This document shows positions 9,097 to 17,156 of a DNA stretch of 64,000 nt, one piece after another. Source of the DNA: Halanaerobiales bacterium (GTDB lineage: Bacteria > Bacillota > Halanaerobiia > Halanaerobiales > DTU029); contig JARRCS010000004.1 of assembly GCA_029981855.1 (NCBI GenBank), forward strand, positions 88,074 through 152,073. The letters are read 5' to 3'. The first letter of the stretch is position 1; each line of letters opens with the position of its first letter. The position numbers and the translations under genes were made by a program. Under the pieces are notes generated by a model. It worked only from the letters and a program-made list of their open reading frames with translations. It had not been told where the DNA came from and did not search any database.

Positions 9097-9321
9097 ATCT
9101 AAATCCCCCTATCATCAATAAATTATTTTCATATCATAAAATATTTTTTCAGTTACTCCTTATTCTCTAGACCATTAATCCTTATTCTAACAGCTACTCC
9201 CCAGCCTATTCAAATCAGTACATCATTTTTTTTTGCATAACTACTACAATGTATATATTCTGCAAAGAGTCGTTAATACCTGCTGGAATTAAGTGGATAA
9301 TAGAGAAATTTCCTTTTGGAA

Positions 9322-9366
9322 AACTGTAAGTAGATGTTGGAGAAACAAAAGATCTATTTGCAGTAT
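9322..9366. repeat. Degenerate short copy of the palindromic intergenic repeat
   Basis: AACTGTAAGTAGATGTTGGAGA at the left and GATCTATTTGCAGTATT at the right match the two terminal inverted repeats of the full element at 51097-51307, with the interior missing. Several bases differ, so this is an old or deleted copy. Confidence 0.45.
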
Positions 9367-9388
9367 TGCCTAAATGAGGTACTACCTA

Positions 9389-9418
9389 TTGGACAAAAAT
9401 GATTATCCATTTTATAAT
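9389..9418 (+). promoter_or_regulatory. Candidate sigma-A promoter for the radical SAM gene
   Basis: TGGACA (9390-9395), a 17-base spacer and a perfect TATAAT (9413-9418) lie about 70 bp before the start codon. Confidence 0.5.
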
Positions 9419-9489
9419 ACAATTAAGATAAGGAAATACTGTTTACAAATTAATTTATCATTTATCAAACAGAAAGGTTAGATAATTTT

Positions 9490-11133
9490 ATGGAACCAGC
9501 TAAAATTAAAACTGTCTTAATAGATGGATATCTGGATGAACCCTCTTGCTTGGGGGTGCCTCCCTACATCTCACCCCATATCCGCTATACCTATGGCGCC
9601 TTAATTGCCGCCAGTATCAGGGAGGAAAATCTGGACTATTTCACCATCGATCAGCTGCGTCGGGACTGGGAGGAAAGCATAAAAAAACTAGAAGGATACG
9701 ACCTGGTGATTATCATTGCCGGCACCACAGTTCCCGGCCATTATCTTGGGGGGAAACCTATCTCCTTAAAAGAGATCAGGGAACTGGGGAGCAGGCTATA
9801 TTACCCTCAAAAGGTGCTGGGCGGACCGATAACCCTGGTTAAACCAGAGATAGAAAACTACGACCATATCTGTGGGGAAATAGCAGCTTTGGACCTCTAT
9901 CAGCTTCTCACCGGTAAGGAAGTACCTTCAGATAAACTGGCGGAAAAGGTGGGGAAATGGTCCATCATCGGGGCCGAGCTGACCCGAAAGCACCCCAATT
10001 ACCCCAGACTGGTCTGTGAACTTGAAACTTTTAGGGGCTGTCCCCGGGTCAAACACTGTGCCTTCTGCAGTGAGAGGCTGAAAAAAAGAATCTACCACCG
10101 TTCTCCCGGTGAAGTTATTGCCGAGGTAAAAAGCCTGGCAGCAGCAGGCAATCACTTCTTCCGGCTCGGCTGCCAGACCGACCTCCTGCTCTATCAGGCC
10201 AAATATGATCCTGCCAGCGGTAATTATATCCTTAACCCAGCCGCCATTGAAGAGCTATATCAAGGTATCAGGGAAGCAGATCCCGATTTAAAAGTCCTCC
10301 ATCTCGACAATATTAATCCGGCTAGTATTATCAGAGACGAAGAGAAAAGCCGCCAGATACTAGAAACCATCGTTAAATATAATACCCCGGGGGATATTGC
10401 TGCCTTCGGACTTGAGTCTGCCGATCCGGTAGTTCTGAAAAAGAATAATATTGAAACAGACCCGGAGATAACCTTCCGGGCGGTTAAGATACTTAATGAG
10501 ATCGGAGGGAAAAGGGAAGATGGGCTGCCGAAACTCCTGCCAGGTATTAACCTCCTCCACGGACTTATTGGGGAAAGAAAGGAAACGATGGATTATAACT
10601 TTAACTATCTGAAAAGAATCTATGACGCCGGTCTAATGCTAAGAAGGATAAACATCAGGCAGGTAGTAAGTACCGGGAATTATCCAGTCGAAAAGGTTGA
10701 CCGCGACAGGTTTATGGCCTATAAGGAAAGGGTTAATCAGGAGATCAATAGACCCATGTTACAGAGAGTCTTCCCGGTTGGAACGGTTATTAAGGATGTC
10801 CTGACAGAAACCACTAAAGGGAAGCTTACCTACGGCCGCCAGCTCGGCAGTTATCCAATCCTGGTCGGTATACCGGGCCAGTTAGCCTTAAATCAGTTTA
10901 TGAATGTCAGGGTAATCGACCACGGTTACCGCTCTATAACCGCCCTGCCCTGGCCCTTTAAAATAAATAAAGCCAGCATTGAACAGCTAGCAGCCATACC
11001 GGGCATCGGCAGAAAGCGGGCTAACAAGATCTTTCTTCAGCAGCCAAAAAATCTAAAAAAACTTGGCCAAATACTGGGACCCGAGTTCCCTTTAGAGAAA
11101 TGGCAGGACTGGTTTAACTTTGATGCTAATTAA
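9490..11133 (+). CDS. Radical SAM protein with C-terminal helix-hairpin-helix (COG1031 type)
   Basis: 547 residues. Residues 1-150 resemble a B12-binding-like Rossmann region (KTVLIDGYLDEPSCLGVPP; LVIIIAGTTVPGHYLGG). The probable 4Fe-4S site is GCPRVKHCAFC with Cys184, Cys190 and Cys193, a C-x5-C-x2-C spacing rather than the common C-x3-C-x2-C. Downstream are radical-SAM-like strands (FFRLGCQTDLLL, VLHLDNINPASI, AAFGLESADPVVLKKNN, LLPGINLLHGLIGERKET). A helix-hairpin-helix (NKASIEQLAAIPGIGRKRANKI) sits near 496-517. This layout matches COG1031, known mostly from archaea; the reaction is not known. The gene stands alone on the plus strand. Confidence 0.8.
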   Translation: MEPAKIKTVLIDGYLDEPSCLGVPPYISPHIRYTYGALIAASIREENLDYFTIDQLRRDWEESIKKLEGYDLVIIIAGTTVPGHYLGGKPISLKEIRELGSRLYYPQKVLGGPITLVKPEIENYDHICGEIAALDLYQLLTGKEVPSDKLAEKVGKWSIIGAELTRKHPNYPRLVCELETFRGCPRVKHCAFCSERLKKRIYHRSPGEVIAEVKSLAAAGNHFFRLGCQTDLLLYQAKYDPASGNYILNPAAIEELYQGIREADPDLKVLHLDNINPASIIRDEEKSRQILETIVKYNTPGDIAAFGLESADPVVLKKNNIETDPEITFRAVKILNEIGGKREDGLPKLLPGINLLHGLIGERKETMDYNFNYLKRIYDAGLMLRRINIRQVVSTGNYPVEKVDRDRFMAYKERVNQEINRPMLQRVFPVGTVIKDVLTETTKGKLTYGRQLGSYPILVGIPGQLALNQFMNVRVIDHGYRSITALPWPFKINKASIEQLAAIPGIGRKRANKIFLQQPKNLKKLGQILGPEFPLEKWQDWFNFDAN

Positions 11134-11174
11134 CCGTTTTAAAAATTAATCATCTTACCTTATTATTTAACTAT

Positions 11175-11489
11175 TTATTTCATTTCATTCTTTAAATGTT
11201 TATTCCAGTAATTTTTAATCTCTTGCCAGAACCCTTCATGGGTACCTACCCCTATAATAAAGATATAAAGCAGGTTTTTATCTATAATATAAGCAATCCT
11301 GTAGTCAACACCATGAAACCTAAATCCATGGCCCCATACTCCCTGCATATCTCCTACTTTAGCTTCTCTAAAGGGATTTTGACGGATCTCCTGTATACAT
11401 TTTTGAAATTCTCTAGCCAGTGGCTTATTCTTTTTAGTTAACTTTATCAGCTGCTTTTCCGCGTTCGATAAAAATCTTGCCTTATACAT
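11175..11489 (-). CDS. RelE/ParE superfamily toxin
   Basis: 104 residues with the small RelE/ParE-fold layout: an N-terminal strand and two helices (MYKARFLSNAEKQLIKLTKKNKPLAREFQKCIQEIRQNPF), then strands GHGFRFHGVDYRIAYIIDKNLLYIFIIGVGTHEGF. RelE-type members cut mRNA on the ribosome; ParE-type members act on gyrase, and the sequence alone does not decide. It lies 11 bp downstream of an AbrB-type antitoxin gene in one transcript. The final GTHEGFW segment resembles the C-terminal active region of YafQ/YoeB-like mRNA interferases. Confidence 0.8.
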   Translation of the reverse strand: MYKARFLSNAEKQLIKLTKKNKPLAREFQKCIQEIRQNPFREAKVGDMQGVWGHGFRFHGVDYRIAYIIDKNLLYIFIIGVGTHEGFWQEIKNYWNKHLKNEMK

Positions 11490-11500
11490 AAATTCTGCAC

Positions 11501-11908
11501 CTATATTTCTTTTTCAGTATCTAAAATCTCAGCAAACAACTCTTCTGCATCCTTTCCTCCACCCTGTTCTATCTCTTCTCTGGCCTCTTCGACCATCAGG
11601 GCAAAGGCCTTTTTTACCGTCTCTTTGCGCTGTTTAAATTCATTAACTAATTCTTTGCCTTCAAAACCTTCATTTACCAGTTCTTCCAGAAGATCACCGG
11701 AAAAATCCCAGAAACTAGTCGATTGAATTGGCTCAATTATAATTCTACCATTATCAAGTATACACCTGACTTTACCCGGTTTCATGCCTAATTCTTCAAA
11801 GAAATCTTTCGGTATAGTAAACTGTCTTTTCTTAGTAACTGTTGCCAGACGGCTTTTCCTGGTCATAGAGAAACCCTCCTCTATACCAGTATATGCAAGG
11901 CTACCCAT
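11501..11908 (-). CDS. AbrB/SpoVT-type antitoxin
   Basis: 135 residues from the ATG at 11908, chosen because AGGAGGT lies six bases upstream; a longer frame to 11953 overlaps the promoter. Residues about 16-60 form a swapped-hairpin AbrB domain (ATVTKKRQFTIPKDFFEELGMKPGKVRCILDNGRIIIEPI). The C-terminal 75 residues are acidic and helical and should wrap the toxin. AbrB-type antitoxins paired with RelE-superfamily toxins are known from the PrlF-YhaV system. It comes before the toxin, as expected, and probably autoregulates. Confidence 0.82.
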   Translation of the reverse strand: MGSLAYTGIEEGFSMTRKSRLATVTKKRQFTIPKDFFEELGMKPGKVRCILDNGRIIIEPIQSTSFWDFSGDLLEELVNEGFEGKELVNEFKQRKETVKKAFALMVEEAREEIEQGGGKDAEELFAEILDTEKEI

Positions 11909-11944
11909 TCTTATACCTCCTATTTTCATTGCTACTATACTACA

Positions 11945-11973
11945 ATTATACAATGAAAAAATGAAAAAGGCAA
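11945..11973 (-). promoter_or_regulatory. Promoter of the toxin-antitoxin operon
   Basis: On the minus strand TTGCCT (11973-11968), a 17-base spacer and a perfect TATAAT (11950-11945) precede the antitoxin start by 37 bp. The -35 box lies in one arm of a GGCAA/TTGCC hairpin, a plausible but unproven operator or an upstream terminator. Confidence 0.6.
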
Positions 11974-12110
11974 CCCTCTTTGCCTGACTTTTTCATATCA
12001 AAAGGGAATTTATCTAAACTTATACATTAAATTAATACCCCCGGTTATAATCGACCAGGTTGATTAATTCTTTGGGCCTTGACCACCTGTGCTTCAGAGC
12101 AACTTTAAGA

Positions 12111-12154
12111 TGTCAAAAAACAAACTGACTTCTCCAGGGCATTAAAATGTCGAA
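12111..12154. promoter_or_regulatory. Possible Spo0A boxes upstream of the DUF1657 gene
   Basis: TGTCGAA at 12148-12154 is a perfect Spo0A-box core and TGTCAAA at 12111-12117 a one-mismatch version. They lie 125-170 bp before a gene of a family often found with spore genes. Seven-base matches in AT-rich DNA are weak evidence. Confidence 0.25.
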
Positions 12155-12278
12155 AAATATGAAAATATTCGATATTAAATAGCTCATCTTTGATTAACTA
12201 CCAAAGATAAAGGGTGCAAAATTCCTGTATCGAAAAAGAACAAATTGGTTAAGATAAGACTTGAAGGGAGGTGATATC

Positions 12279-12506
12279 TTGACCGTTGGCAAGCAGTTAC
12301 ACCAGACTCTAGCCAGTCTCCGCAGCAGTAAGGCCGATATGGAGACCTACACTCTGAGCACCGAAGACAAGAATGCTCAGAAAATGTACTCCGATTACGC
12401 CAATCAGCTGCAACAGATGATCAATAGCTTTGAAGGACGAGTTAATTATGTAGAACAGCAGGAGCCACAGTATAAGGCCAAGCAGCAACAGCAGAAGCAG
12501 CAATAG
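12279..12506 (+). CDS. DUF1657 family protein
   Basis: 75 residues. The TTG at 12279 is taken as start because GGAGG lies seven bases upstream and the family begins TVG; a TTG six codons earlier lies before that site. Motifs: TVGKQLHQTLASLRSSKADMETYTL, then DKNAQKMYSDYANQLQQMINSFEGRV and the EEPQYK-like end (EQQEPQYKAKQ) followed by a Gln/Lys tail. DUF1657 proteins occur in endospore formers, often beside spoVA genes, and their activity is unknown. None of those genes is adjacent here. It points to, but does not prove, a spore-forming host. Confidence 0.85.
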   Translation: MTVGKQLHQTLASLRSSKADMETYTLSTEDKNAQKMYSDYANQLQQMINSFEGRVNYVEQQEPQYKAKQQQQKQQ

Positions 12507-12563
12507 CAATCATCTGTAAAATAATATCTGCCATTTATCATTTAAATCAGGACAAGTAATCCA

Positions 12564-12590
12564 GGGTAAGCCTGAAAAATAGGCTTACCC
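12564..12590 (+). terminator. Hairpin downstream of the DUF1657 gene
   Basis: GGGTAAGCCT (12564-12573) and AGGCTTACCC (12581-12590) form a perfect 10-bp stem with a 7-base loop, 58 bp after the stop codon. No U-tract follows, so termination is likely but not certain. Confidence 0.5.
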
Positions 12591-12710
12591 TCCCTATATA
12601 TCAAAGAAAAAGATTTTAACCCGTTTCTTTAACCGGGCAGAAACCAGATAGACTAATTTCTCTCCGGGATCCCGTTTCTGAAAAATAAAGGTTTAGTGAA
12701 GATTACCGCA

Positions 12711-12791
12711 GAAACCTGCTAACTATTGCTTACAGGAAACTTACAGGAAAAACCTGCTAACTATAGCTCACCGAAGAAACCGGTTAACTAT
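12711..12791. repeat. Three imperfect copies of a 16-bp unit
   Basis: GAAACCTGCTAACTAT occurs at 12711-12726, a near copy at 12749-12764 and GAAACCGGTTAACTAT at 12776-12791. The last copy overlaps the stop codon of the 12788-14431 gene. Its function is unknown; local duplication around the 3' end of that gene is the simplest explanation. Confidence 0.5.
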
Positions 12792-14431
12792 GAAACATAA
12801 CCCAGGCCTTTAAGCCTTTTTTTCATCTCCTCATCTTCCTCAGAACGGAAGGCACCTTCAGTATCCTCTAAAGCCAGTTCCTCCTTACTAATAAACTCGC
12901 GTGGCTGGGCCTCCAGCATGCTTTCATTAAAGATCGGCTCCAGAACCTTACCATCCATATGTTTCAGAAGGGGTAATCCCATTGTGTAAAGAATAGTCGG
13001 AGCCATATCCATAATGTGGGCTCCCTCAATCTCACAGCCCGGCTTAATAGCTGGACCTGAACCGATAAAGATACCCTCCATCCGGTGATGGCCTGACTGG
13101 GCCTTTGATCTGCTGACCACCTTATGGGATAAGAACTCATAGGCCCCCTTACCCAGAATCTCCATGTCATCGGGCAGAAAAACAATATCAGGTGCCTTAT
13201 CCACATGCTCACCATGATAGAGTTCCTCTCCCTTCATAATCTGTGTGGTGATCCTTTTACCGGTAAAGGGATTTTTTAACCTTTTCAATTTTTTAATTAA
13301 TCCCTCACGTACCTCATCAGCCCTCTCGGGCTCGATCATTCCCTGGGGTTCCCTTCCCTTGATATTTAAATAGATATGTCCGATCTCGCTATGGGAATAG
13401 GCCAGCGTATTAGGCCAGTCCACATTCTGGCTGGAGAGAAAAAACCGCTCTAACCAGGGATTTCCTACTAGATCAAGGACAGTCTCCAGCAATCCAGTCC
13501 GGCGCAGAAGTGGATATAAATACTCGCCTAAAGGGTAGAGACTCTCCTTGGTAATCCCCATCATAAAGCCCAGCTTCTTCAACCAGGTAGCCAGATTATT
13601 TTTTAATTTAAGATACCCTTCCCTCAACAACCAGGTATCGATATGGAAATTGTAACGGAGAGGGCCGAATCCATGATCCGACATAATGAACAGGGTATCA
13701 TCAGCGCTCAAATTCTCCCTTAAGCTACCGATAGCCCGGTCAACTGCCTGATAAACCCTCAGAATCGGGTTCCAGCCATCCTTTTTCTCCAGATAATGCC
13801 ACATAAAGTGCTGAACCTGATCCGTCTCCATAAAGTGAACCATCATTAAATCCCAGACCTTCGTCCGCATTAAATGGGCGGTAACCCTGGCCCTGGTTTC
13901 TACATCATCAATTAACTCCTTAACCCAGTGTCCGGGCTTATAACCCCTCGTCCACTCCTTGGGCGAAAACTTAAAATTCGGTGCCACCCCCCTAATCTCA
14001 TCAATCAGATCCGCAGGAAAACTCTGCCTTTTGGATCTGCTGGGTGTTAACAGACCCGGAATCATGAAGCCATTAACCCTTTTGGGCGGATAAGTAACCG
14101 GCACCCCGATAACTCCAACCCTTTTATCCAGTTTACTTAAAATCTGCCAGATAGTCGGTTCCTTAATTTCATGGGAATTAACGGGTTGAGCCCTATACTC
14201 TCCCCTCTTTCTTTTAAACCAATTAAAGACACCGTGTTTCCCCGGGTTTGTTCCCGTCTGGAAAGAAGACCAGGCAGCCCCTGTTATAGGTGGTATAGTA
14301 CTGCGGAGGTTCCCAAAACTGCCTTCCTTCATCAATTCGGCTAGATTGGGTAATTTTCCTTCCTTTATCCAGGGCTTAATCAGTGAGAACTCTCCCCCAT
14401 CAATCCCTATAACTAAAACTCGTCCAGCCAT
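12788..14431 (-). CDS. Alkaline-phosphatase-superfamily phosphohydrolase (COG3379 type)
   Basis: 547 residues. The N-terminal IGIDGGEFSLIKPW carries the metal-binding Asp, and TIPPITGAAWSSFQTGTNPGKHGVFNW contains the probable Thr/Ser nucleophile region. ETDQVQHFMWHY and FIMSDHGFGPL carry further metal ligands, and the C-terminal GHHRMEGIFIGSGPAIKPG with HIMDMAPTILYTMGLPL is typical of the superfamily. Members hydrolyse phosphate mono- or diesters or act as phosphomutases. No signal peptide is visible, so it should be cytoplasmic. It is co-directional with plsY (20-bp gap) and a paralogue at 15017-16336, suggesting a phospholipid or glycerophosphate-related substrate. Confidence 0.82.
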   Translation of the reverse strand: MAGRVLVIGIDGGEFSLIKPWIKEGKLPNLAELMKEGSFGNLRSTIPPITGAAWSSFQTGTNPGKHGVFNWFKRKRGEYRAQPVNSHEIKEPTIWQILSKLDKRVGVIGVPVTYPPKRVNGFMIPGLLTPSRSKRQSFPADLIDEIRGVAPNFKFSPKEWTRGYKPGHWVKELIDDVETRARVTAHLMRTKVWDLMMVHFMETDQVQHFMWHYLEKKDGWNPILRVYQAVDRAIGSLRENLSADDTLFIMSDHGFGPLRYNFHIDTWLLREGYLKLKNNLATWLKKLGFMMGITKESLYPLGEYLYPLLRRTGLLETVLDLVGNPWLERFFLSSQNVDWPNTLAYSHSEIGHIYLNIKGREPQGMIEPERADEVREGLIKKLKRLKNPFTGKRITTQIMKGEELYHGEHVDKAPDIVFLPDDMEILGKGAYEFLSHKVVSRSKAQSGHHRMEGIFIGSGPAIKPGCEIEGAHIMDMAPTILYTMGLPLLKHMDGKVLEPIFNESMLEAQPREFISKEELALEDTEGAFRSEEDEEMKKRLKGLGYVS

Positions 14432-14451
14432 TAAAAAGCCCCTTTCAAAGA

Positions 14452-15012
14452 TTATCTATCTCTTACCTGCCAGGCCCGGTAATAGGCAAGCAACATGATA
14501 CTCAAACCATAAAGCCAGAGAAAAATACTTTGCGAATAAATTATCAAAAACACAGTAAATAAAGGATAGGTTAAAAAGGGAATCCTTACTTCAATTTTAC
14601 CTTTAACAGTCAAAAACCAGGAGAGGGCTCCTCCAATAATAAAGGCCAGTATACCCGGATAGAAGGCTATTACTCCCATGGTTCCCAGAGTAGTCGCCAG
14701 ACCCCTTCCACCATCAAAGCCATAAAAAAGAGACCAGTTGTGCCCTGCAATCACCGATAAGGCCACCAGTATGATTACCGGATAACTATATTTCAATACC
14801 TCCTTGGCTATAATTGTGGGGATAACCCCCTTACAAAAATCAAAGGCTCCTGTCAGAATTCCCCAGCCCGGACCGACCAATTTATAGACATTAGTAGCCC
14901 CCGGATTACGGGTCCCCTGGACAGCAAGATTAACCCCCTTGATACTACCGATAATCCTGGCCACAGAGATTGAGCCAAAGATATAGCTTGCGATGATAAG
15001 TAGCAGGGCCAC
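14452..15012 (-). CDS. plsY: Acyl-phosphate:glycerol-3-phosphate acyltransferase PlsY
   Basis: 186 residues, about five membrane segments, and the three PlsY signature loops: YIFGSISVARIIG, GTRNPGATNVYKLVGPGWG and GHNWSLFYGFDGGRGLATTLG. PlsY moves an acyl chain from acyl-phosphate to glycerol-3-phosphate, the first step of phospholipid synthesis, in the inner membrane. The GTG start at 15012 follows GGGGTGA and lies 4 bp after the upstream stop, so it is co-transcribed with the phosphohydrolase genes on either side. PlsX is not in this window. Confidence 0.92.
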   Translation of the reverse strand: MALLLIIASYIFGSISVARIIGSIKGVNLAVQGTRNPGATNVYKLVGPGWGILTGAFDFCKGVIPTIIAKEVLKYSYPVIILVALSVIAGHNWSLFYGFDGGRGLATTLGTMGVIAFYPGILAFIIGGALSWFLTVKGKIEVRIPFLTYPLFTVFLIIYSQSIFLWLYGLSIMLLAYYRAWQVRDR

Positions 15013-15016
15013 AGAC

Positions 15017-16336
15017 TCACCCCTTAAAGTAATCGATTATGACATCCTTAACATCAATAATACTATCAACCTGAGCCAGATTACTTCTATTAGATTCTTT
15101 CATATATATAAAAGCATCATCATATGTATGCATACCCTGAATAAAACCCTTAGCCAGCAATTGTTTACAATCAACATGGGCCTTTAAGTCATAGCCGTCA
15201 ACTGGCATAGCAATCAGATCAGCCGCCTGCTCCAGATAGGGGCCACCGTAGACCTCCTCCCGGAAATAAACCTCCTGAATAATCTTCTCCCCCGTCTCTT
15301 CATCCTTTAAATCCAGTAGCTTTTCCTTTAGCTCTTCCCGGAGGGAAAAATACTCACTGGCTTTGACACTGCCCTTTTCTTCCCTGCCCTGCCGGTTAAT
15401 ATAGATCCGGCCCGGCAAAAGACTGTAAGCCTTACTGGTCCCAGCCATATCCTTAATTGACTCTGGCTCAGCAGTACTGTACTTAAGATACCCTTCCTCT
15501 TGCAGCCAGTAGTTGAGCTGAACCTCCTTTTTAATCTTGCAGAAACCGTGGTCGGATAAAATCATCAAACCTGTATCATCATCTAAGGAGAGCAGCAGCT
15601 GGCCGAGAAAAGCATCAATATCCCGGTAAAAGCAATAAAAGGCCTCCTCGTATACCGGATGGCCATCTTCCATATCGGCCCAGTAAAAGTGATTGATCCG
15701 GTCGGTCTCCATAATATGACAGTGGAAGTAATCCCATTCCTTTTCCTTTAATAACTTAAAAGCAGTTTTAAATCTCCTCTCCAGAGCATTGTTTAGTTCA
15801 CTCATAAATCTATCTTTAGAATCCCTGGCAATCCAGGTATCAGCATCGATTACATAACCCATATCTAGCAGCTCATCCGCTATATCTGCCGGATAGACTG
15901 CCTTCCTTAAATCTGTAGCCAGAAAACCCGAGACCATAATTCCCTTAATCTTTTCGGGAGGATAGGTAACCGGGATATTAATAAAAACGGACCTCTTGCC
16001 CATCTCTCCCAGTTCATGCCAGAAAGGAGGCGCTTTTCTATTTCTGGCTGTTGGAATAAATAATTTAAAGGGGTCCGGTTTCCTGTCGATAAAACCGAAG
16101 ATATTATGACCGGATGCATCCTTACCGGTTAGAAAACTACTCCAGGCTACGGAGGAGATGGTCGGTATAACCGAATTCATCCTCTTAAATTCACCCTGAG
16201 CAACTAGTGACTTAAAAACCGGCATCTCTCCGTTATCCAAAAGCCGCTTAATAAATGTATAGGGAACGCCATCAAGTCCAATTACCACCAGTTTCTTATT
16301 ACGTCTTTTCCCGAAAAACTTCTCTAACAAACCCAA
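15017..16336 (-). CDS. Alkaline-phosphatase-superfamily phosphohydrolase (paralogue)
   Basis: 439 residues, homologous in layout to the 12788-14431 product but shorter. Motifs: VIGLDGVPYTFIKRLLDNGEMPVF, TISSVAWSSFLTGKDASGHNIFGF, a METDRINHFYWADMED ligand segment and LMILSDHGFCKIKKEV. It lacks a signal peptide. The start at 16336 is a TTG with AGGAGG twelve bases upstream; a later start is possible but MGLLEKFFGKRRNKKLVVIGLDG is the only good entry. First gene of a three-gene run with plsY. Substrate unknown. Confidence 0.8.
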   Translation of the reverse strand: MGLLEKFFGKRRNKKLVVIGLDGVPYTFIKRLLDNGEMPVFKSLVAQGEFKRMNSVIPTISSVAWSSFLTGKDASGHNIFGFIDRKPDPFKLFIPTARNRKAPPFWHELGEMGKRSVFINIPVTYPPEKIKGIMVSGFLATDLRKAVYPADIADELLDMGYVIDADTWIARDSKDRFMSELNNALERRFKTAFKLLKEKEWDYFHCHIMETDRINHFYWADMEDGHPVYEEAFYCFYRDIDAFLGQLLLSLDDDTGLMILSDHGFCKIKKEVQLNYWLQEEGYLKYSTAEPESIKDMAGTSKAYSLLPGRIYINRQGREEKGSVKASEYFSLREELKEKLLDLKDEETGEKIIQEVYFREEVYGGPYLEQAADLIAMPVDGYDLKAHVDCKQLLAKGFIQGMHTYDDAFIYMKESNRSNLAQVDSIIDVKDVIIDYFKG

Positions 16337-16661
16337 AATCCGGTCCTGCCTCCTCGCAGTGAATTCATTTTTTTGTTTATTTTAGCTGTTTAGTCATATT
16401 TAATTAAGGACTTCTCTATTAATACAAAAAAATCCTGCTAAATTGACAAAAAAAATATGAGGAGTTACTTTTTTCTTTAATTCCTTCCAGTATTTTAAGT
16501 CTCTACCACATTTAGCTTGTTTATTAATTAGTGAAAATATGCAGTATATTTTTTCTGGCTTAAATTAAACTAATAACAAAATGATATTGCCATTCATAAT
16601 TTAAAGATAAACGACAGTTTTAATGGCATGAAAAAAGATATAAGAAAAAGGAGCTGAGAAG
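16337..16661. other. Divergent intergenic region
   Basis: 325 AT-rich bases between divergent genes. On the minus strand it contains the recurrent intergenic motif GCAGGATTTTTTT (16438-16426) just downstream of a TTGTCA that could be a -35 box for the phosphohydrolase-plsY run. I see no further gene. Confidence 0.5.
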
Positions 16662-16880
16662 ATGGCAGATTTAATGATCAGGAATAAATACAGGGATGCG
16701 TGCCGTTACCGGATGAGGGAGACCCTGGAAAATTTACTGGAGATATGGGACCCTGACACAGATGAAGAAGTAGCAACCATCGAGAACATCAATGAGGCTA
16801 TTGATATCTTAGGAAATACCATAGATGAGCTGAAATACTTCCGGGAGAAGATTAAGACCACTGAGGAAATTAAGTATTAA
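16662..16880 (+). CDS. Small protein of unknown function
   Basis: 72 residues, acidic and predicted helical, beginning MADLMIRNKYRDACRYRMRET and ending in charged residues; no cysteine pair, membrane segment or signal peptide. AAGGAG sits nine bases before the ATG, and the codon pattern looks coding. I do not recognise the family. It stands alone between divergent and convergent neighbours. A regulator or accessory protein of sporulation or metabolism are only guesses and are not claimed. Confidence 0.65.
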   Translation: MADLMIRNKYRDACRYRMRETLENLLEIWDPDTDEEVATIENINEAIDILGNTIDELKYFREKIKTTEEIKY

Positions 16881-17037
16881 CGGATAATTACTATTAACCG
16901 GTAATTCTATTGTGTACGATGCTGATCCCTTTCTAGAATTATGGTGTTATTCATCATAGCAGAATAAAACGGGTTAACGACTATAATCATTATCTACAAA
17001 ATTCATCTATGCATAAATTATTAGAAACGTAGAAACG

Positions 17038-17076
17038 AAAAAAGGGGTAATATACCTACGAGAGGTATACTGCCCC
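17038..17076 (-). terminator. Terminator of the porin-like gene
   Basis: On the minus strand GGGGCAGTATACCT and AGGTATATTACCCC pair around a 5-base loop (17076-17044) and are followed by six T residues (17043-17038), about 80 bp after the stop at 17157. Confidence 0.8.
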
Positions 17077-17156
17077 GAATCAATGGATCTTAAATTATGC
17101 CGGATGCTTTGCCTTCTTATCTACTACAACCCAGCTGCCATCCTCTTTACTTCCGG

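Larger units (their letters stand above)
9097..9489. other. Divergent intergenic region
   Basis: 393 AT-rich bases between divergent genes. It holds a probable promoter for the rightward radical SAM gene (9389-9418) and a short, internally deleted copy of the palindromic repeat family (9322-9366). No reading frame with coding character was seen. Confidence 0.6.

Noticed and set aside
12309-12509. Minus-strand poly-Leu frame opposite the DUF1657 gene
   Set aside because: It is the complement of the Gln/Lys-rich tail and has no coding support.
17097-17156. Open tail reading LTGSKEDGSWVVVDKKAKHPA just past the porin stop
   Set aside because: Only about 24 codons between stops with no start codon; the barrel already ends in a normal terminal Phe, so no case for a gene or frameshift extension.
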